NCBI RefSeq assembly: GCF_004122145.1
Contig: NZ_SBKQ01000001.1
Span: 310,001-374,000 of the forward strand
Source of the DNA: Flavobacterium piscinae
Lineage (GTDB): Bacteria > Bacteroidota > Bacteroidia > Flavobacteriales > Flavobacteriaceae
Direction of reading: 5' to 3'
Length of the DNA: 64,000 bases
Shown here: positions 1 through 9,094 of the stretch, one piece after another
Position numbering within the stretch: position 1 is the first letter of the stretch
How the letters are laid out: each line of letters starts with the position of its first letter
Translations under genes and position numbers: made by a program
The notes under the pieces: generated by a model
Databases searched by the model: none
Seen by the model: only the letters and a program-made list of their open reading frames with translations
What the model was told of the DNA's origin: nothing

Positions 1-1065
1 GGCAGGTAATTCAACATCATGTTGAACTAAAATGATTCGGTTTTTCTTTTCTTGTAAAATGATAACTGCATCCTCATCATAACTAGGTGCGATAACAACT
101 TCGCAAAATAGTTGGTTAATTTCCACAGCAGTAGCTTTGTCTATGTTTCCATTTGCAATTAAAACTCCACCAAAAGCAGAAGTTGGGTCGCCGGCTAAAG
201 CATCTAAATAAGCTTGTTTCATTGAACTTCTTGTCGCTAAACCGCATGCATTATTGTGTTTTAATATGGCAAAAGTGGGTTCGTTTTCTTTAAATTCCAA
301 AATTAAATTTACAGCCGCATCCACATCTAATAAATTATTGTATGACAATTCTTTTCCGTGTAATTTGGTAAACATTTTATCAAAATCACCAAAGAAGAAT
401 CCTTTTTGATGCGGATTTTCACCATAGCGAAGCACTTGGCCGTTTTCGATACTTGCTTTGTAAACTGTTTCGTCTGTATTGAAATAATTAAAAATAGCTG
501 AATCATAATGTGAAGAAACATGAAAAGCTTTGGTTGCCAAATGACGTCTTTGTTCTAAATTTGTAGCACCATTTTGTGTCGAAATTAATTCCAACAAATA
601 ATTGTATTCATTTACAGAAGCCACAATAACCGTGTCTTTGAAATTTTTTGCAGCGGCACGAATTAAGGATATTCCACCTATGTCAATTTTTTCGATGATT
701 TCGGCTTCACTTGCTCCTGAAGCAACTGTTTTTTCAAACGGATACAAATCTACAATTACCAAATCAATTTGTGGAATTTCAAATGCTTTCATTTCCTCGA
801 TATCGCTTGCATTGTCTTGGCGATTCAATATTCCTCCAAAAACTTTTGGGTGAAGCGTTTTAACTCTTCCTCCTAAAATCGAAGGATAAGAAGTCACATC
901 TTCAACCGGAACTACCGGAATGCCTAAATTTTTAATAAATTCTTCAGTTCCGCCGGTAGAATAAATCGTGACGTTTTGGGAGTGTAATTTTTGAACAATC
1001 GGCTCCAATCCGGTTTTGTCAAACACTGAAATTAATGCTGATTGAATGGTTTTTGTAGTTGTCAT
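1..1065 (-). CDS. purH: Bifunctional AICAR transformylase / IMP cyclohydrolase, 5' part
   Basis: Catalyses the last two steps of purine synthesis (AICAR to FAICAR to IMP) in the cytosol. The gene runs leftward off the window edge: 355 codons are present of a protein usually a little over 500 residues long. The N-terminal MGS-like IMP cyclohydrolase domain shows the STGGT, GGRVKTLHPK and VDLYPF motifs. The transformylase domain begins around residue 200 and contains LKHNNACG, corresponding to the family KHxNPCG motif with its catalytic Lys-His pair. The start is the ATG complementary to 1063-1065, shortly downstream of a good promoter at 1089-1119. The C-terminal half of the transformylase domain lies outside the window. 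Identification is secure. Confidence 0.96.
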   Translation of the reverse strand, partial: MTTTKTIQSALISVFDKTGLEPIVQKLHSQNVTIYSTGGTEEFIKNLGIPVVPVEDVTSYPSILGGRVKTLHPKVFGGILNRQDNASDIEEMKAFEIPQIDLVIVDLYPFEKTVASGASEAEIIEKIDIGGISLIRAAAKNFKDTVIVASVNEYNYLLELISTQNGATNLEQRRHLATKAFHVSSHYDSAIFNYFNTDETVYKASIENGQVLRYGENPHQKGFFFGDFDKMFTKLHGKELSYNNLLDVDAAVNLILEFKENEPTFAILKHNNACGLATRSSMKQAYLDALAGDPTSAFGGVLIANGNIDKATAVEINQLFCEVVIAPSYDEDAVIILQEKKNRIILVQHDVELPA

Positions 1066-1088
1066 TGTGTTGTTGTTTTTTGAAGGTG

Positions 1089-1119
1089 CAAAAGTACTAT
1101 TTGTCTGTTTAACTATCAA
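1089..1119 (-). promoter_or_regulatory. Bacteroidota-type promoter for purH
   Basis: On the minus strand a TTG (1119-1117) is followed after 20 bases by TACTTTTG (1096-1089). This fits the TTG / TAnnTTTG pattern of the primary sigma factor of Bacteroidota. The box lies 23 bases upstream of the purH ATG. Confidence 0.7.
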
Positions 1120-1298
1120 AGGAATATGAGATTAGTTTTATCTTTTTTTAAATTTTTTAATTTAAAATAATAAGAATTTTGCTTTTAGTTAAAATGATTA
1201 TTAATTTAGTTAGTACTACACAAAAAACATCCATTTTAGTGTAACAAAACTATAAGTTAGACTACCAATCAGTATATTTACAATAAAGAAAAAATTCT

Positions 1299-2552
1299 AT
1301 GCTTTTGTACCTCCGTTTGCTGAAAGAAAGTTTCAATTTTGCAATGAATGCGTTGCGAAATAATAAATTGCGGACTTTTCTTTCTTTGTTAGGTGTTACA
1401 ATTGGTATTTTTTCAATTATTGCAGTTTTGGCAGCAGTGGATTCGTTAGACCAAAAGATAAAAGGCGATTTAGGCGACTTGGATAAAAATACAGTTTATT
1501 TATTGCGATTTCCTTTTGGACCTACAGAAGTACCTAGTTGGAAAAGAGAACAATTTCCAAATGTAACCTATGAGGAATTTGACTATTTAAAACGTTCTTT
1601 AAATGGTGTTGATAAAATTGCTTTCAATCTTTTTACCCGTAATGAAAATATTAAGTTTGAAGACAGAACGGTAAGTTCTGTTCGGGTTACGCCAACCACC
1701 AATGAGTTTGAAGGGATTGACGGAATTAAAATTGAGCAAGGAAGGTTTTTTAATGAATCAGAATCCAATTCAGGTACCGGAGTGATTATACTTGGTTTTG
1801 AAGTTTGTAATGGGTTGTTTGATAGTCCGGAGCAAGCTATTGGAAAAAAAGTTCGCCTATATGGGCAACGTTTTAACGTGATTGGCGTTACTCAAAAGCA
1901 AGGTTTTTCAACTTTTGGTGATAGTCGAGATAATGCAGTTTTTATTCCGATGAATTTTATTCGTAAATTATATGGTGAAAACAATGATATGCTCACACCG
2001 GCCATTTTGATAAAACCTGAAAAAGGTATTGATATGGAAGGTTTTAAAGGAGAAATTACTCAAAAATTGAGGAATTTCAGAGGCTTAAAATCATCAGATA
2101 TAGATAATTTCTTTATCAATGTACTTTCCGGTTTTACCGATATGATTGATGAAGTTGTAAGTGAATTGAATATTGTAGGTTGGATTATTTCAGGTTTTTC
2201 ACTTTTGGTTGGTGGTTTCGGAATAGCTAATATTATGTTTGTATCTGTTAAGGAAAGAACCAATTTAATTGGAATTCAAAAATCATTAGGAGCAAAAAAT
2301 AAATTTATTTTGTTTCAGTTTTTGTTTGAAGCGGTAATATTGTCCGTGATTGGTGGAATTATCGGTTTGGTTATGGTTTGGCTCATTGCCATGGTATTAT
2401 CCAAAGTATTGGATTTTGAATTTGTATTGAGCTTTTGGAATATGATGTTGGGTGCCGGATTAGCCGGAGTCATTGGTTTAATAGCCGGAATTATCCCGGC
2501 AATATCGGCTTCTAAATTGGACCCGGTGGAGGCGATTCGAAGTGGGATGTAA
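1299..2552 (+). CDS. MacB/FtsX-type ABC transporter permease
   Basis: Inner-membrane permease of the MacB/LolC class (417 aa). A first transmembrane helix (about residues 22-46, after the family-typical LRNNKLRTFLSLLGVTIG) is followed by a MacB-like periplasmic core domain of about 220 residues. Three transmembrane helices of the FtsX domain then follow (about 285-410), including GIANIMFVSVKERTNLIGIQ and the terminal SKLDPVEAIR motif typical of the family. Such permeases work with an ABC ATPase as mechanotransmitters or in lipoprotein or peptide export rather than as channels. No ATPase gene lies next to it here, so its partner and substrate are unknown. It is divergent from purH; a TATATTTA near 1273 is a weak candidate -7 box. 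Confidence 0.9.
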   Translation: MLLYLRLLKESFNFAMNALRNNKLRTFLSLLGVTIGIFSIIAVLAAVDSLDQKIKGDLGDLDKNTVYLLRFPFGPTEVPSWKREQFPNVTYEEFDYLKRSLNGVDKIAFNLFTRNENIKFEDRTVSSVRVTPTTNEFEGIDGIKIEQGRFFNESESNSGTGVIILGFEVCNGLFDSPEQAIGKKVRLYGQRFNVIGVTQKQGFSTFGDSRDNAVFIPMNFIRKLYGENNDMLTPAILIKPEKGIDMEGFKGEITQKLRNFRGLKSSDIDNFFINVLSGFTDMIDEVVSELNIVGWIISGFSLLVGGFGIANIMFVSVKERTNLIGIQKSLGAKNKFILFQFLFEAVILSVIGGIIGLVMVWLIAMVLSKVLDFEFVLSFWNMMLGAGLAGVIGLIAGIIPAISASKLDPVEAIRSGM

Positions 2553-2612
2553 TTAGGATACTTCATTAACTAATTCAAAAGCTGTAATGAATGTAACATC
2601 TAATTTTGTTTT

Positions 2613-3200
2613 TTACTCTCCCATCAAACTATATGAAAAAAAGAAATAATATTTTTCGCTTTTCACAATTTTCTTAATTTTTTCTAAAGTTTTAATTTTT
2701 ATATCCATAGTGTATTTTACTCCCAAATAACCAAGTTTATCATACGATATTAATACAGGAATCAAATCTAAAAACACCTCAAAATTTTCTGAAATATAAT
2801 ATCTAATTTCAAAATTTTCATGGTCTATAATTGCTATTTCTTCTGTTGATTTTATCAAAATTAAAAAATCCCTCTCAAGATTTCCAATTTTATAAAAGTC
2901 TTCATATTCCACAATTTCAGTTAGCATTAAATTTCCAATGATTGAAAATCTTTTATATCGTACATTTAATTTAAATAATTCGAACAATTCAACTTCTGTT
3001 TCATTGCACTGTTTTTTATATTCCAAAATATATTCACTAATAAATGCTTGAGCATAATCGTTATCAAAACCATTTTGTAGAAAGTCATCTAGATTTGGAG
3101 TTACTGAATTTATTATAGCTATTTTTTGTTCTAAATGATTATTGTGTTGCATAAATATATGTTTACTATAATAATTTGACTCTTTTAGCAAAGTCTTCAT
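2613..3200 (-). CDS. Unknown protein, possibly SUKH-like
   Basis: A 195-residue cytosolic protein without signal peptide or membrane helix, rich in Ile, Glu, Lys and Tyr. The central part (about residues 95-155, with FYKIGNLERDFLILIK followed by EIAIIDHENFEIRYYISENF) resembles the strand-rich region of SMI1/KNR4 (SUKH) domains, common in bacterial immunity proteins, but this is only a visual impression. The first ATG (3200) lies 35 bases inside the upstream gene. An ATG at residue 17 (3152) would remove the overlap and is an alternative start. No toxin gene is visible nearby, so an immunity role is speculative. Confidence 0.6.
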   Translation of the reverse strand: MKTLLKESNYYSKHIFMQHNNHLEQKIAIINSVTPNLDDFLQNGFDNDYAQAFISEYILEYKKQCNETEVELFELFKLNVRYKRFSIIGNLMLTEIVEYEDFYKIGNLERDFLILIKSTEEIAIIDHENFEIRYYISENFEVFLDLIPVLISYDKLGYLGVKYTMDIKIKTLEKIKKIVKSEKYYFFFSYSLMGE

Positions 3201-3636
3201 GAAAATCTTTTTTAGATAAGTGTAGAATTAAATAAAAAAGAAAGTCAAATAGTAAATAATAAACAATTGAAAAAAGTAGTAATGATAATGATTCATTAAA
3301 TATTGCACTAATTAGAAATAAATAAGTCAAAACCATTACAAAAATTTGATATCTTAACTTTTGAAACGAAAAAGAATAGTTGAGTTGTAAGTCTCCTTCA
3401 ACAATTTTTCCTTCTACATTATAGTTTTGTGATTTTCTATTTATTTTTTTTGTTAGACAAAACTTCTTTTCATATTCATCTATTGTTCCAAAATATAATT
3501 TTTCATTTTTTATTTCAACAATTTCATCTGAGTTGTCAAGTAGTTTTTTTAATTCCGAAAAAAAATGCTTTTCATCTTCTATATGAAAGCTAAAAGCAAT
3601 TTTGTTTCTGAATATTTTTTCAAATACTGAAATCAT
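3166..3636 (-). CDS. Unknown protein with C-terminal membrane segments
   Basis: A 156-residue protein whose first 90 residues are charged and soluble, followed by two hydrophobic stretches (about residues 95-112 and 117-140) ending in a short basic tail. This predicts a C-terminally anchored inner-membrane protein with an N-terminal cytosolic domain. It is translated first in a two-gene unit with the following gene, which it overlaps by 35 bases or nearly abuts, depending on that gene's start. I do not recognise the family. Both genes are AT-rich and sit between two conserved genes (ABC permease and accD), which suggests an accessory insertion. Confidence 0.65.
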   Translation of the reverse strand: MISVFEKIFRNKIAFSFHIEDEKHFFSELKKLLDNSDEIVEIKNEKLYFGTIDEYEKKFCLTKKINRKSQNYNVEGKIVEGDLQLNYSFSFQKLRYQIFVMVLTYLFLISAIFNESLSLLLFSIVYYLLFDFLFYLILHLSKKDFHEDFAKRVKLL

Positions 3637-3658
3637 TTTTATAAACTCAAATTAATTA

Positions 3659-3694
3659 TAAAAAAAACGAAAAATCCCGATTCCTCGGGATTTT
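3659..3694 (-). terminator. Rho-independent terminator after accD
   Basis: A perfect 10-bp stem (3671-3680 with 3685-3694, core ATCCCGA/TCGGGAT) and a 4-base loop. On the minus strand it is followed, after CG, by a T tract. It lies 4 bases beyond the accD stop. Confidence 0.9.
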
Positions 3695-3697
3695 CAA

Positions 3698-4552
3698 TTA
3701 TCTAACATCTTCATTTAAAATTAAATCTAAATAGAGATTCACTTTGTCTTTTAATTCTTTTCGGTGGGTAATAAAATCTAAGAATCCGTGTTCTAACAAG
3801 AATTCAGAAGTTTGAAACCCTTCCGGTAAATCTTTTCCGGTTGTGTCTTTTACAACGCGAGGTCCTGCAAAACCGATAAGTGCTCCCGGTTCACCAATAT
3901 TGATGTCACCTAACATGGCATAAGATGCGGTTGTTCCTCCCGTGGTTGGGTCGGTACACAATGAAATATAAGGAATTTTAGCTTCAGCTAATTGTGCTAA
4001 TTTGGCTGAGGTTTTGGCCAATTGCATCAAAGAGTAGGCGGCTTCCATCATTCGGGCACCTCCTGATTTAGAAATCATCAGAAAAGGCACTTTATTTTTG
4101 ATGGAGTAATCGATTCCTCTGGCAATTTTTTCACCAACCACAGCTCCCATAGAACCGCCAATAAAGGCAAAATCCATACAACAAACGACCAAATCTTTTC
4201 CTTTTGATTTTCCCACGGCTGTTCGAACCGCATCTTTCAATCCGGTTTTATCGTTGGCTTCCTTCAAGCGGTCAGAATATTTTTTTGTGTCCACAAAATG
4301 CAACGGATCTTTGGAAGTCATTTTGGCATCCAACTCTTTGAATTCATTGTTGTCAAACAAAATTTCAAAATATTCTTTACTGCCAATTCGCACATGAAAA
4401 TCATCATCGGGACTTACCCAAAGATTTTTGGCTAATTCGTCCTGATCAATAATTTTTCCGGTAGGAGATTTATACCAAAGTCCTTTAGGGACATCTTTTT
4501 TATCTTCCGTAGCGGTTTGAATTCCTTTTTCTGTTCTTTTAAACCAAGCCAT
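3698..4552 (-). CDS. accD: Acetyl-CoA carboxylase carboxyltransferase subunit beta without zinc ligands
   Basis: Beta subunit of the carboxyltransferase that moves the carboxyl group from biotin to acetyl-CoA in fatty-acid synthesis. The 284 residues align with E. coli AccD along the whole length: the crotonase-fold core has [34 protein letters not shown] and GFAGPRV. E. coli AccD has a four-cysteine zinc ribbon near its N-terminus; here the equivalent residues are Ser29, Gly32, Ser47 and Asp50, so no zinc site remains although the ribbon length is kept. The gene follows fbaA by 37 bases, a gap filled mostly by a heptamer repeat. It has its own terminator; fbaA and accD may be co-transcribed. 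Confidence 0.96.
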   Translation of the reverse strand: MAWFKRTEKGIQTATEDKKDVPKGLWYKSPTGKIIDQDELAKNLWVSPDDDFHVRIGSKEYFEILFDNNEFKELDAKMTSKDPLHFVDTKKYSDRLKEANDKTGLKDAVRTAVGKSKGKDLVVCCMDFAFIGGSMGAVVGEKIARGIDYSIKNKVPFLMISKSGGARMMEAAYSLMQLAKTSAKLAQLAEAKIPYISLCTDPTTGGTTASYAMLGDINIGEPGALIGFAGPRVVKDTTGKDLPEGFQTSEFLLEHGFLDFITHRKELKDKVNLYLDLILNEDVR

Positions 4553-4560
4553 AATTTTTA

Positions 4561-4588
4561 GTTATCAGTTATCAGTTGTCGGTTGTCA
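4561..4588. repeat. Phased heptamer repeat between fbaA and accD
   Basis: Four consecutive 7-base units of the form GTTATCA or GTTGTCR fill the gap from just before the accD start (8 bases away) to the fbaA stop codon. On the accD strand the units read TGATAAC and YGACAAC. The same kind of unit occurs at 53525-53566 and inside aroA at 62042-62072. Confidence 0.85.
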
Positions 4589-4589
4589 G

Positions 4590-5657
4590 TTAAAGTGTAT
4601 TCACGTTGTTGAGGTCAGCAAATGCTTGCTCCAAACGTGCATTGAATGTCATTTCTCCTTCGCGAATCCATTTTCTTGGGTCGTAATGTTTTTTGTTTGG
4701 TGAATCGGCACCGTCCGGACTACCGATTTGAGTTTTTAGGTAATCAATTTTATTCACCATATAATCACGAATTCCTTCTGTAAAAGCGAATTGTAAATCG
4801 GTGTCAATATTCATTTTTACTACACCATAGGAAATGGCTTCTCTAATTTCCTCTAAAGTAGAACCGGATCCGCCATGAAAAACAAAATCAATTGGATTTG
4901 AATTAGTATTAAATTTTTTCTGAACATATTCTTGAGAATTTTTCAAAATCACAGGCGTTAACTTAACGTTTCCTGGTTTGTATACACCATGCACATTCCC
5001 AAAAGCGGCAGCAATGGTAAATTTCGGACTTACTTTCATTAATTCTTCATACGCATAACTTACTTCTTCCGGTTGGGTATATAATTTTGAAGAATCAACA
5101 TCTGTATTATCCACACCATCTTCTTCGCCACCGGTTACACCTAATTCAATTTCTAAAGTCATTCCCATTTTACTCATTCGAGCCAAATAATCTTTACATA
5201 TATGAATGTTTTCTTCGAGTGGTTCTTCTGACAAATCGATCATGTGAGAAGAAAATAATGGTTTACCGGTTTCTGCAAAATGTTTTTCAGAGGCATCTAA
5301 CAAACCGTCAATCCAAGGCAATAAATTTTTAGCACAATGGTCTGTGTGTAAAATTACAGTAGCTCCGTAGGCTTCAGCCAATGTGTGAATGTGTTTTGCT
5401 CCGGCAATTCCGCCTAAAATAGCTGCACGTTGGCCTTCGTTTGAAAGACCTTTTCCTGCATTGTATGATGCACCGCCGTTAGAAAATTGAATAATTACGG
5501 GAGCTTTTAATTTTGCAGCAGTTTCCAATACACCGTTGATAGTACTGGAACCAATAACATTTACAGCCGGTAAAGCAAATCCTTTTTCTTTAGCATAGTT
5601 AAAAATTTCCTGAACTTGATCTCCGGTAGCAACGCCCGGTTTTATGTTGTGTGCCAT
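4590..5657 (-). CDS. fbaA: Class II fructose-bisphosphate aldolase
   Basis: Zinc-dependent aldolase interconverting fructose 1,6-bisphosphate with dihydroxyacetone phosphate and glyceraldehyde 3-phosphate. The 355 residues match the long (class IIA, E. coli FbaA-like) type: VILHTDHCAKNLLPW carries the catalytic Asp and a zinc His, SSHMIDLSEE and EIELGVTGGEEDGVDN follow, then AAAFGNVHGVYKPGN and VFHGGSGS supply the other zinc histidines and the phosphate-binding loop. A TATTTTTG -7 box lies at 5689-5682 on the minus strand. It is followed by accD in the same direction. Confidence 0.97.
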   Translation of the reverse strand: MAHNIKPGVATGDQVQEIFNYAKEKGFALPAVNVIGSSTINGVLETAAKLKAPVIIQFSNGGASYNAGKGLSNEGQRAAILGGIAGAKHIHTLAEAYGATVILHTDHCAKNLLPWIDGLLDASEKHFAETGKPLFSSHMIDLSEEPLEENIHICKDYLARMSKMGMTLEIELGVTGGEEDGVDNTDVDSSKLYTQPEEVSYAYEELMKVSPKFTIAAAFGNVHGVYKPGNVKLTPVILKNSQEYVQKKFNTNSNPIDFVFHGGSGSTLEEIREAISYGVVKMNIDTDLQFAFTEGIRDYMVNKIDYLKTQIGSPDGADSPNKKHYDPRKWIREGEMTFNARLEQAFADLNNVNTL

Positions 5658-5773
5658 TTTGCTTAAATATTAGTTAAGTTACAAAAATAAGAATTAATCG
5701 AGTGAACAAAAAAATTATTGACAATAAATTCGATGTGATTAAGATTGAATTTTCAAAAAAATACGATAACGTT

Positions 5774-8329
5774 TTAGAAAGGGTAATTTATTCCCACATT
5801 GAAAACCGTATTGCTGAAGTTGTATTCTCTAAACCAACGTTTACCTTCTTCATGAGCTGGATTATAAGTTTTGAACCCAAAATCAAATCGGGCTACCACA
5901 AATCCGAAATCATAACGAAAACCAAAACCTGATCCTACAGCAATATCTTTTAGTGAAGCTAACCCATCAAAAATTAATTCTTCATCTTCCACGTTATCCA
6001 GCACATTCCATATGTTTCCGGCATCAACAAAAAGCACTCCTCTTAATTTTCCAAAGATTTTAAATCTAAATTCGGCATTCAGCAATATTTTCATATTGGC
6101 TTCATTAAAATCATTTCTGGCTCCACTTCTACCGGGTCCTAATCCATAAGGACGCCAAGCTCTATTGTCGTTTGAACCACCGCCAAAATAACTTCGTGAG
6201 AATGGAATACTGTTCGAATTTCCGTAAGGAATGGCTATGCCAAAAAATGTCCTTGTAGCAAAGACTTTATTATTTCTTAGGTCAAAATGTTTTATATATT
6301 CAAATTCTGCTTTAACATATTGAGAAAATTCAATATCAAAAAAAGTTTTATTGCCATTTGGACCCAGAGGTTGATTAGAACCATCTGCAAATAAGGAAAG
6401 AAGATTTCCCGCAGTTTCTAATTTTGTTCTAAGTACATAAAAATTGTTGTCAAGTAAATTGGTCTTCGTTGTTTTTGAAAAACTATAACTTGAAGCTATA
6501 ATAAGGTTGTTTTCGGTAAGTCTGTTTTTTCTTTCGTTAATACTTCTTATTTCATCAAGGTCTGATGGGGTAGGATTGATACTTTGATTTTCCCCTAACA
6601 CTTGATCTAAAAACCAATTGGTTCCGATTGGAATGGTTAAATTACCATTTTCATTCAAGTATTCCTGTTCAATCAAATAATTATTAGCAATATTGTTAAG
6701 TGCAGCATAGGATGAGCGATAAACGTTGAAATAATTATTAACATTAATGTTTTTGATATATTGAATGTTAACCAAATCAAATCGAACAGCATTATACCTT
6801 TTTGGAGTCCAATTATAAGTAATCGAACCGGTAAAATTTTCTTTATCAAGACCAATATTTTGTTGTTTGGCAAAACCCAAACTAATTTGCGTGGAGGGAA
6901 TCATTTCCTTTGGAAGAATTTTATCCGTTTTTATAGGAAAAAATAGCCTTGGAAAATTTAATCTCATATCGGCACCGTATTCAGAAATATTGAAAAATGT
7001 ATTATCAGGATTTGCTAAATCTTGAGATGATCCGATATTTCCTCTAGCAGCTATTTCAAAGGTTTCTGCTCCGTTAAATAGGTTTCGTATGGAAAATGAA
7101 GTGTTGCCGGATAATCCAAAGTCTTGAATGTTAGAATGTAAAGCATCAAATGAGGCTCCAAAACTGTATTTTTTTCTTGGACTTAAATAAATATTAGCTA
7201 TTAATGAACTTTGAAGGCTATCTCTGGGGTCAACTTCGTATTGTATTGACGGATAAGTAAATACTTTAAAATTGTTAAGAGAACGCGAAGTTAAATTGTT
7301 TTTATAATCAGCATAAATGCCTCCTTTGGTAATAAAAACGGCATCAGTTATAGCTTTTGGTCTATATTTTAATTTGTCAATACTATATAGGTTATAATTA
7401 TTATATACAACACTATCGACAATTTTGACTTTGTTTTTTGATGAAGGATTGTCAGTGTAAATATTAACTTCGCTAATTTTATAAATTTTAAATGGAGTTG
7501 TAATTAAAGAGTCACCAGCTCTAAATGAATAATCACTGATTAATAGATTCACATTTGCTTTGTTTCCAGTTTTTATGGTGTCAATATCAAAACTAATATA
7601 ATTTTGTTGAAAATTATAAACGCCATTATTTCTAAAATTATTTGTAAGGCGGTTTCTTTCACTTTCAAAATTATCTGATTTATATTGTTCTCCTGATTTA
7701 ATGTTGGATAAATATTTTGTTTTTCCGTATAAAGAGTCTAATACCGGAGAAGTAATTTCATGATTAATAGTATCTATTATATAAGGTTTTCCTAATGTTA
7801 CATTATATTCTGTTGCTACTTTTTTTAATCCGATTGAGTCAATTTTGATTGTAGCGTCAACATTAAAATAGCCTTGATTAAAATAGTAAGCTTTTAATTT
7901 AGTAAGTGATTTTTTTGTTTTAGCCTCATCAAGGATAATAGGAGGTTCTCCGGTATTCTTTAAAAAATTATGTATTCCGGAATACCAAAACGATTCTCCT
8001 AATCGATAGACCTGTTTAGAGGACAAAAGTTTTGAAATTCTTTCAAATCGAACAGAATCTTTCAAAAATTTTTCTGCAAACAAAGAATCGTGATTTGGTT
8101 TAGCCCAATTGTAAAAGTATAAACTGAAAGGTAAATTTAAGAATTTAGTATTCGTTTTTTGCGAAAGTAATTCGGTTACTTCTTCACTGTTTTCTTTATT
8201 ATTATCTACAAGAATAACCGATTTAGCTAGTAGTTTTTTACCATTGGGAACTCTTTTTGTAGAATCGCATGCATAAAAAAACAATACAATTAAAAATAAT
8301 AATGATATTTTTGTAGAAACCTCTTTCAA
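5774..8329 (-). CDS. tamL: TamL-like Omp85 outer-membrane lipoprotein
   Basis: An 851-residue outer-membrane protein of the BamA/TamA superfamily. The N-terminus has a lipoprotein signal peptide ending in FFYAC, with Cys21 as the likely lipidated residue; surface lipidation of a TamA-like barrel is the hallmark of TamL in Bacteroidota. POTRA-like domains occupy about residues 25-400. The C-terminal half is a 16-strand Omp85 barrel with FGGGSNDNRAWRPYGLGPGRSG (substrate-loop region), FRFKIFGKLRGVLFVDAGNIW and the terminal aromatic residue of an outer-membrane beta signal (NVGINYPF). TamL works with TamB in moving lipid or protein to the outer membrane; no tamB is next to this gene, so the exact paralogue is uncertain. 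Confidence 0.85.
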   Translation of the reverse strand: MKEVSTKISLLFLIVLFFYACDSTKRVPNGKKLLAKSVILVDNNKENSEEVTELLSQKTNTKFLNLPFSLYFYNWAKPNHDSLFAEKFLKDSVRFERISKLLSSKQVYRLGESFWYSGIHNFLKNTGEPPIILDEAKTKKSLTKLKAYYFNQGYFNVDATIKIDSIGLKKVATEYNVTLGKPYIIDTINHEITSPVLDSLYGKTKYLSNIKSGEQYKSDNFESERNRLTNNFRNNGVYNFQQNYISFDIDTIKTGNKANVNLLISDYSFRAGDSLITTPFKIYKISEVNIYTDNPSSKNKVKIVDSVVYNNYNLYSIDKLKYRPKAITDAVFITKGGIYADYKNNLTSRSLNNFKVFTYPSIQYEVDPRDSLQSSLIANIYLSPRKKYSFGASFDALHSNIQDFGLSGNTSFSIRNLFNGAETFEIAARGNIGSSQDLANPDNTFFNISEYGADMRLNFPRLFFPIKTDKILPKEMIPSTQISLGFAKQQNIGLDKENFTGSITYNWTPKRYNAVRFDLVNIQYIKNINVNNYFNVYRSSYAALNNIANNYLIEQEYLNENGNLTIPIGTNWFLDQVLGENQSINPTPSDLDEIRSINERKNRLTENNLIIASSYSFSKTTKTNLLDNNFYVLRTKLETAGNLLSLFADGSNQPLGPNGNKTFFDIEFSQYVKAEFEYIKHFDLRNNKVFATRTFFGIAIPYGNSNSIPFSRSYFGGGSNDNRAWRPYGLGPGRSGARNDFNEANMKILLNAEFRFKIFGKLRGVLFVDAGNIWNVLDNVEDEELIFDGLASLKDIAVGSGFGFRYDFGFVVARFDFGFKTYNPAHEEGKRWFREYNFSNTVFNVGINYPF

Positions 8330-8365
8330 TGGAATTATAAATTTAGTTCAAAAATACATTATTTT

Positions 8366-9094
8366 ATGCTTAGTAAAAACCAAATTAAGCGAATTACGGG
8401 ATTGCATCAAAAAAAGTTCAGAAATGAACAGCAATGTTTTATAGCGGAAGGGTTAAAAGTGATTCAAGAATTGTTTCATTCCAATTATGAGGTTATAGAA
8501 TTTTATTCAACCAATGCTACAATTGAATTAGATCATAAATACAAATCCCAAATTATTACCGAATCAGATTTAAAGAAAATAAGTTGCTTAAAAACACCTA
8601 ATTCTTGTTTGGCAGTTTTTAAAATTAAACCTTCAGAAGCGATTAGTTGTAAAGGTTTAACGTTGGTTTTAGATGATATTCGTGATCCCGGTAATATGGG
8701 AACGATCATTCGGTTATGTGATTGGTTTGGAATAGAACAGCTTATTTGTTCTAATGATACAGTAGATGTATACAATCCGAAAGTAATTCAAGCAACAATG
8801 GGTTCAATTGGCAGAGTTAATGTAATATACACATCGTTAAATAACTTTTTGGGTCAAACAAAATTACCTATTTATGGAGCATTTATGGACGGTGAAGTTG
8901 TCTATAACACCCTATTACCTAAAGACGCAATATTAATCATGGGAAATGAATCCAATGGAATCAGTGCTGAGATTAATTCTATGGTTCAGCATAAAATAAG
9001 TATTCCTCGTTTTGGGAAATTACTAAAAACAGAAAGTTTAAATGTAGCAACTGCAACTGCTATTTTGTTAAGTGAATTTCGAAGAAAATTTTAG
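8366..9094 (+). CDS. TrmH/SpoU-family RNA 2'-O-methyltransferase
   Basis: A 242-residue SPOUT-class enzyme that methylates a ribose 2'-OH of rRNA or tRNA using SAM. An N-terminal substrate-binding domain (residues 1-85, with FRNEQQCFIAEGLKVIQE) precedes the trefoil-knot domain with the three SpoU motifs: motif 1 LDDIRDPGNMGTIIRLCDWFG, motif 2 ILIMGNESNGIS and motif 3 IPRFGKLLKTESLNVATATAILL (Asn-Val-Ala-Thr-Ala). The exact nucleotide cannot be assigned from sequence. It is divergent from tamL with only 36 bases between the starts. Its stop overlaps the stop of convergent porT by 4 bases, leaving no room for an intergenic terminator. Confidence 0.93.
   Translation: MLSKNQIKRITGLHQKKFRNEQQCFIAEGLKVIQELFHSNYEVIEFYSTNATIELDHKYKSQIITESDLKKISCLKTPNSCLAVFKIKPSEAISCKGLTLVLDDIRDPGNMGTIIRLCDWFGIEQLICSNDTVDVYNPKVIQATMGSIGRVNVIYTSLNNFLGQTKLPIYGAFMDGEVVYNTLLPKDAILIMGNESNGISAEINSMVQHKISIPRFGKLLKTESLNVATATAILLSEFRRKF

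Noticed and set aside
5702..5932. A 76-codon plus-strand frame between fbaA and the TamL-like gene.
   Set aside because: Most of it lies antisense to the end of the conserved barrel gene; no family or start signal supports it.
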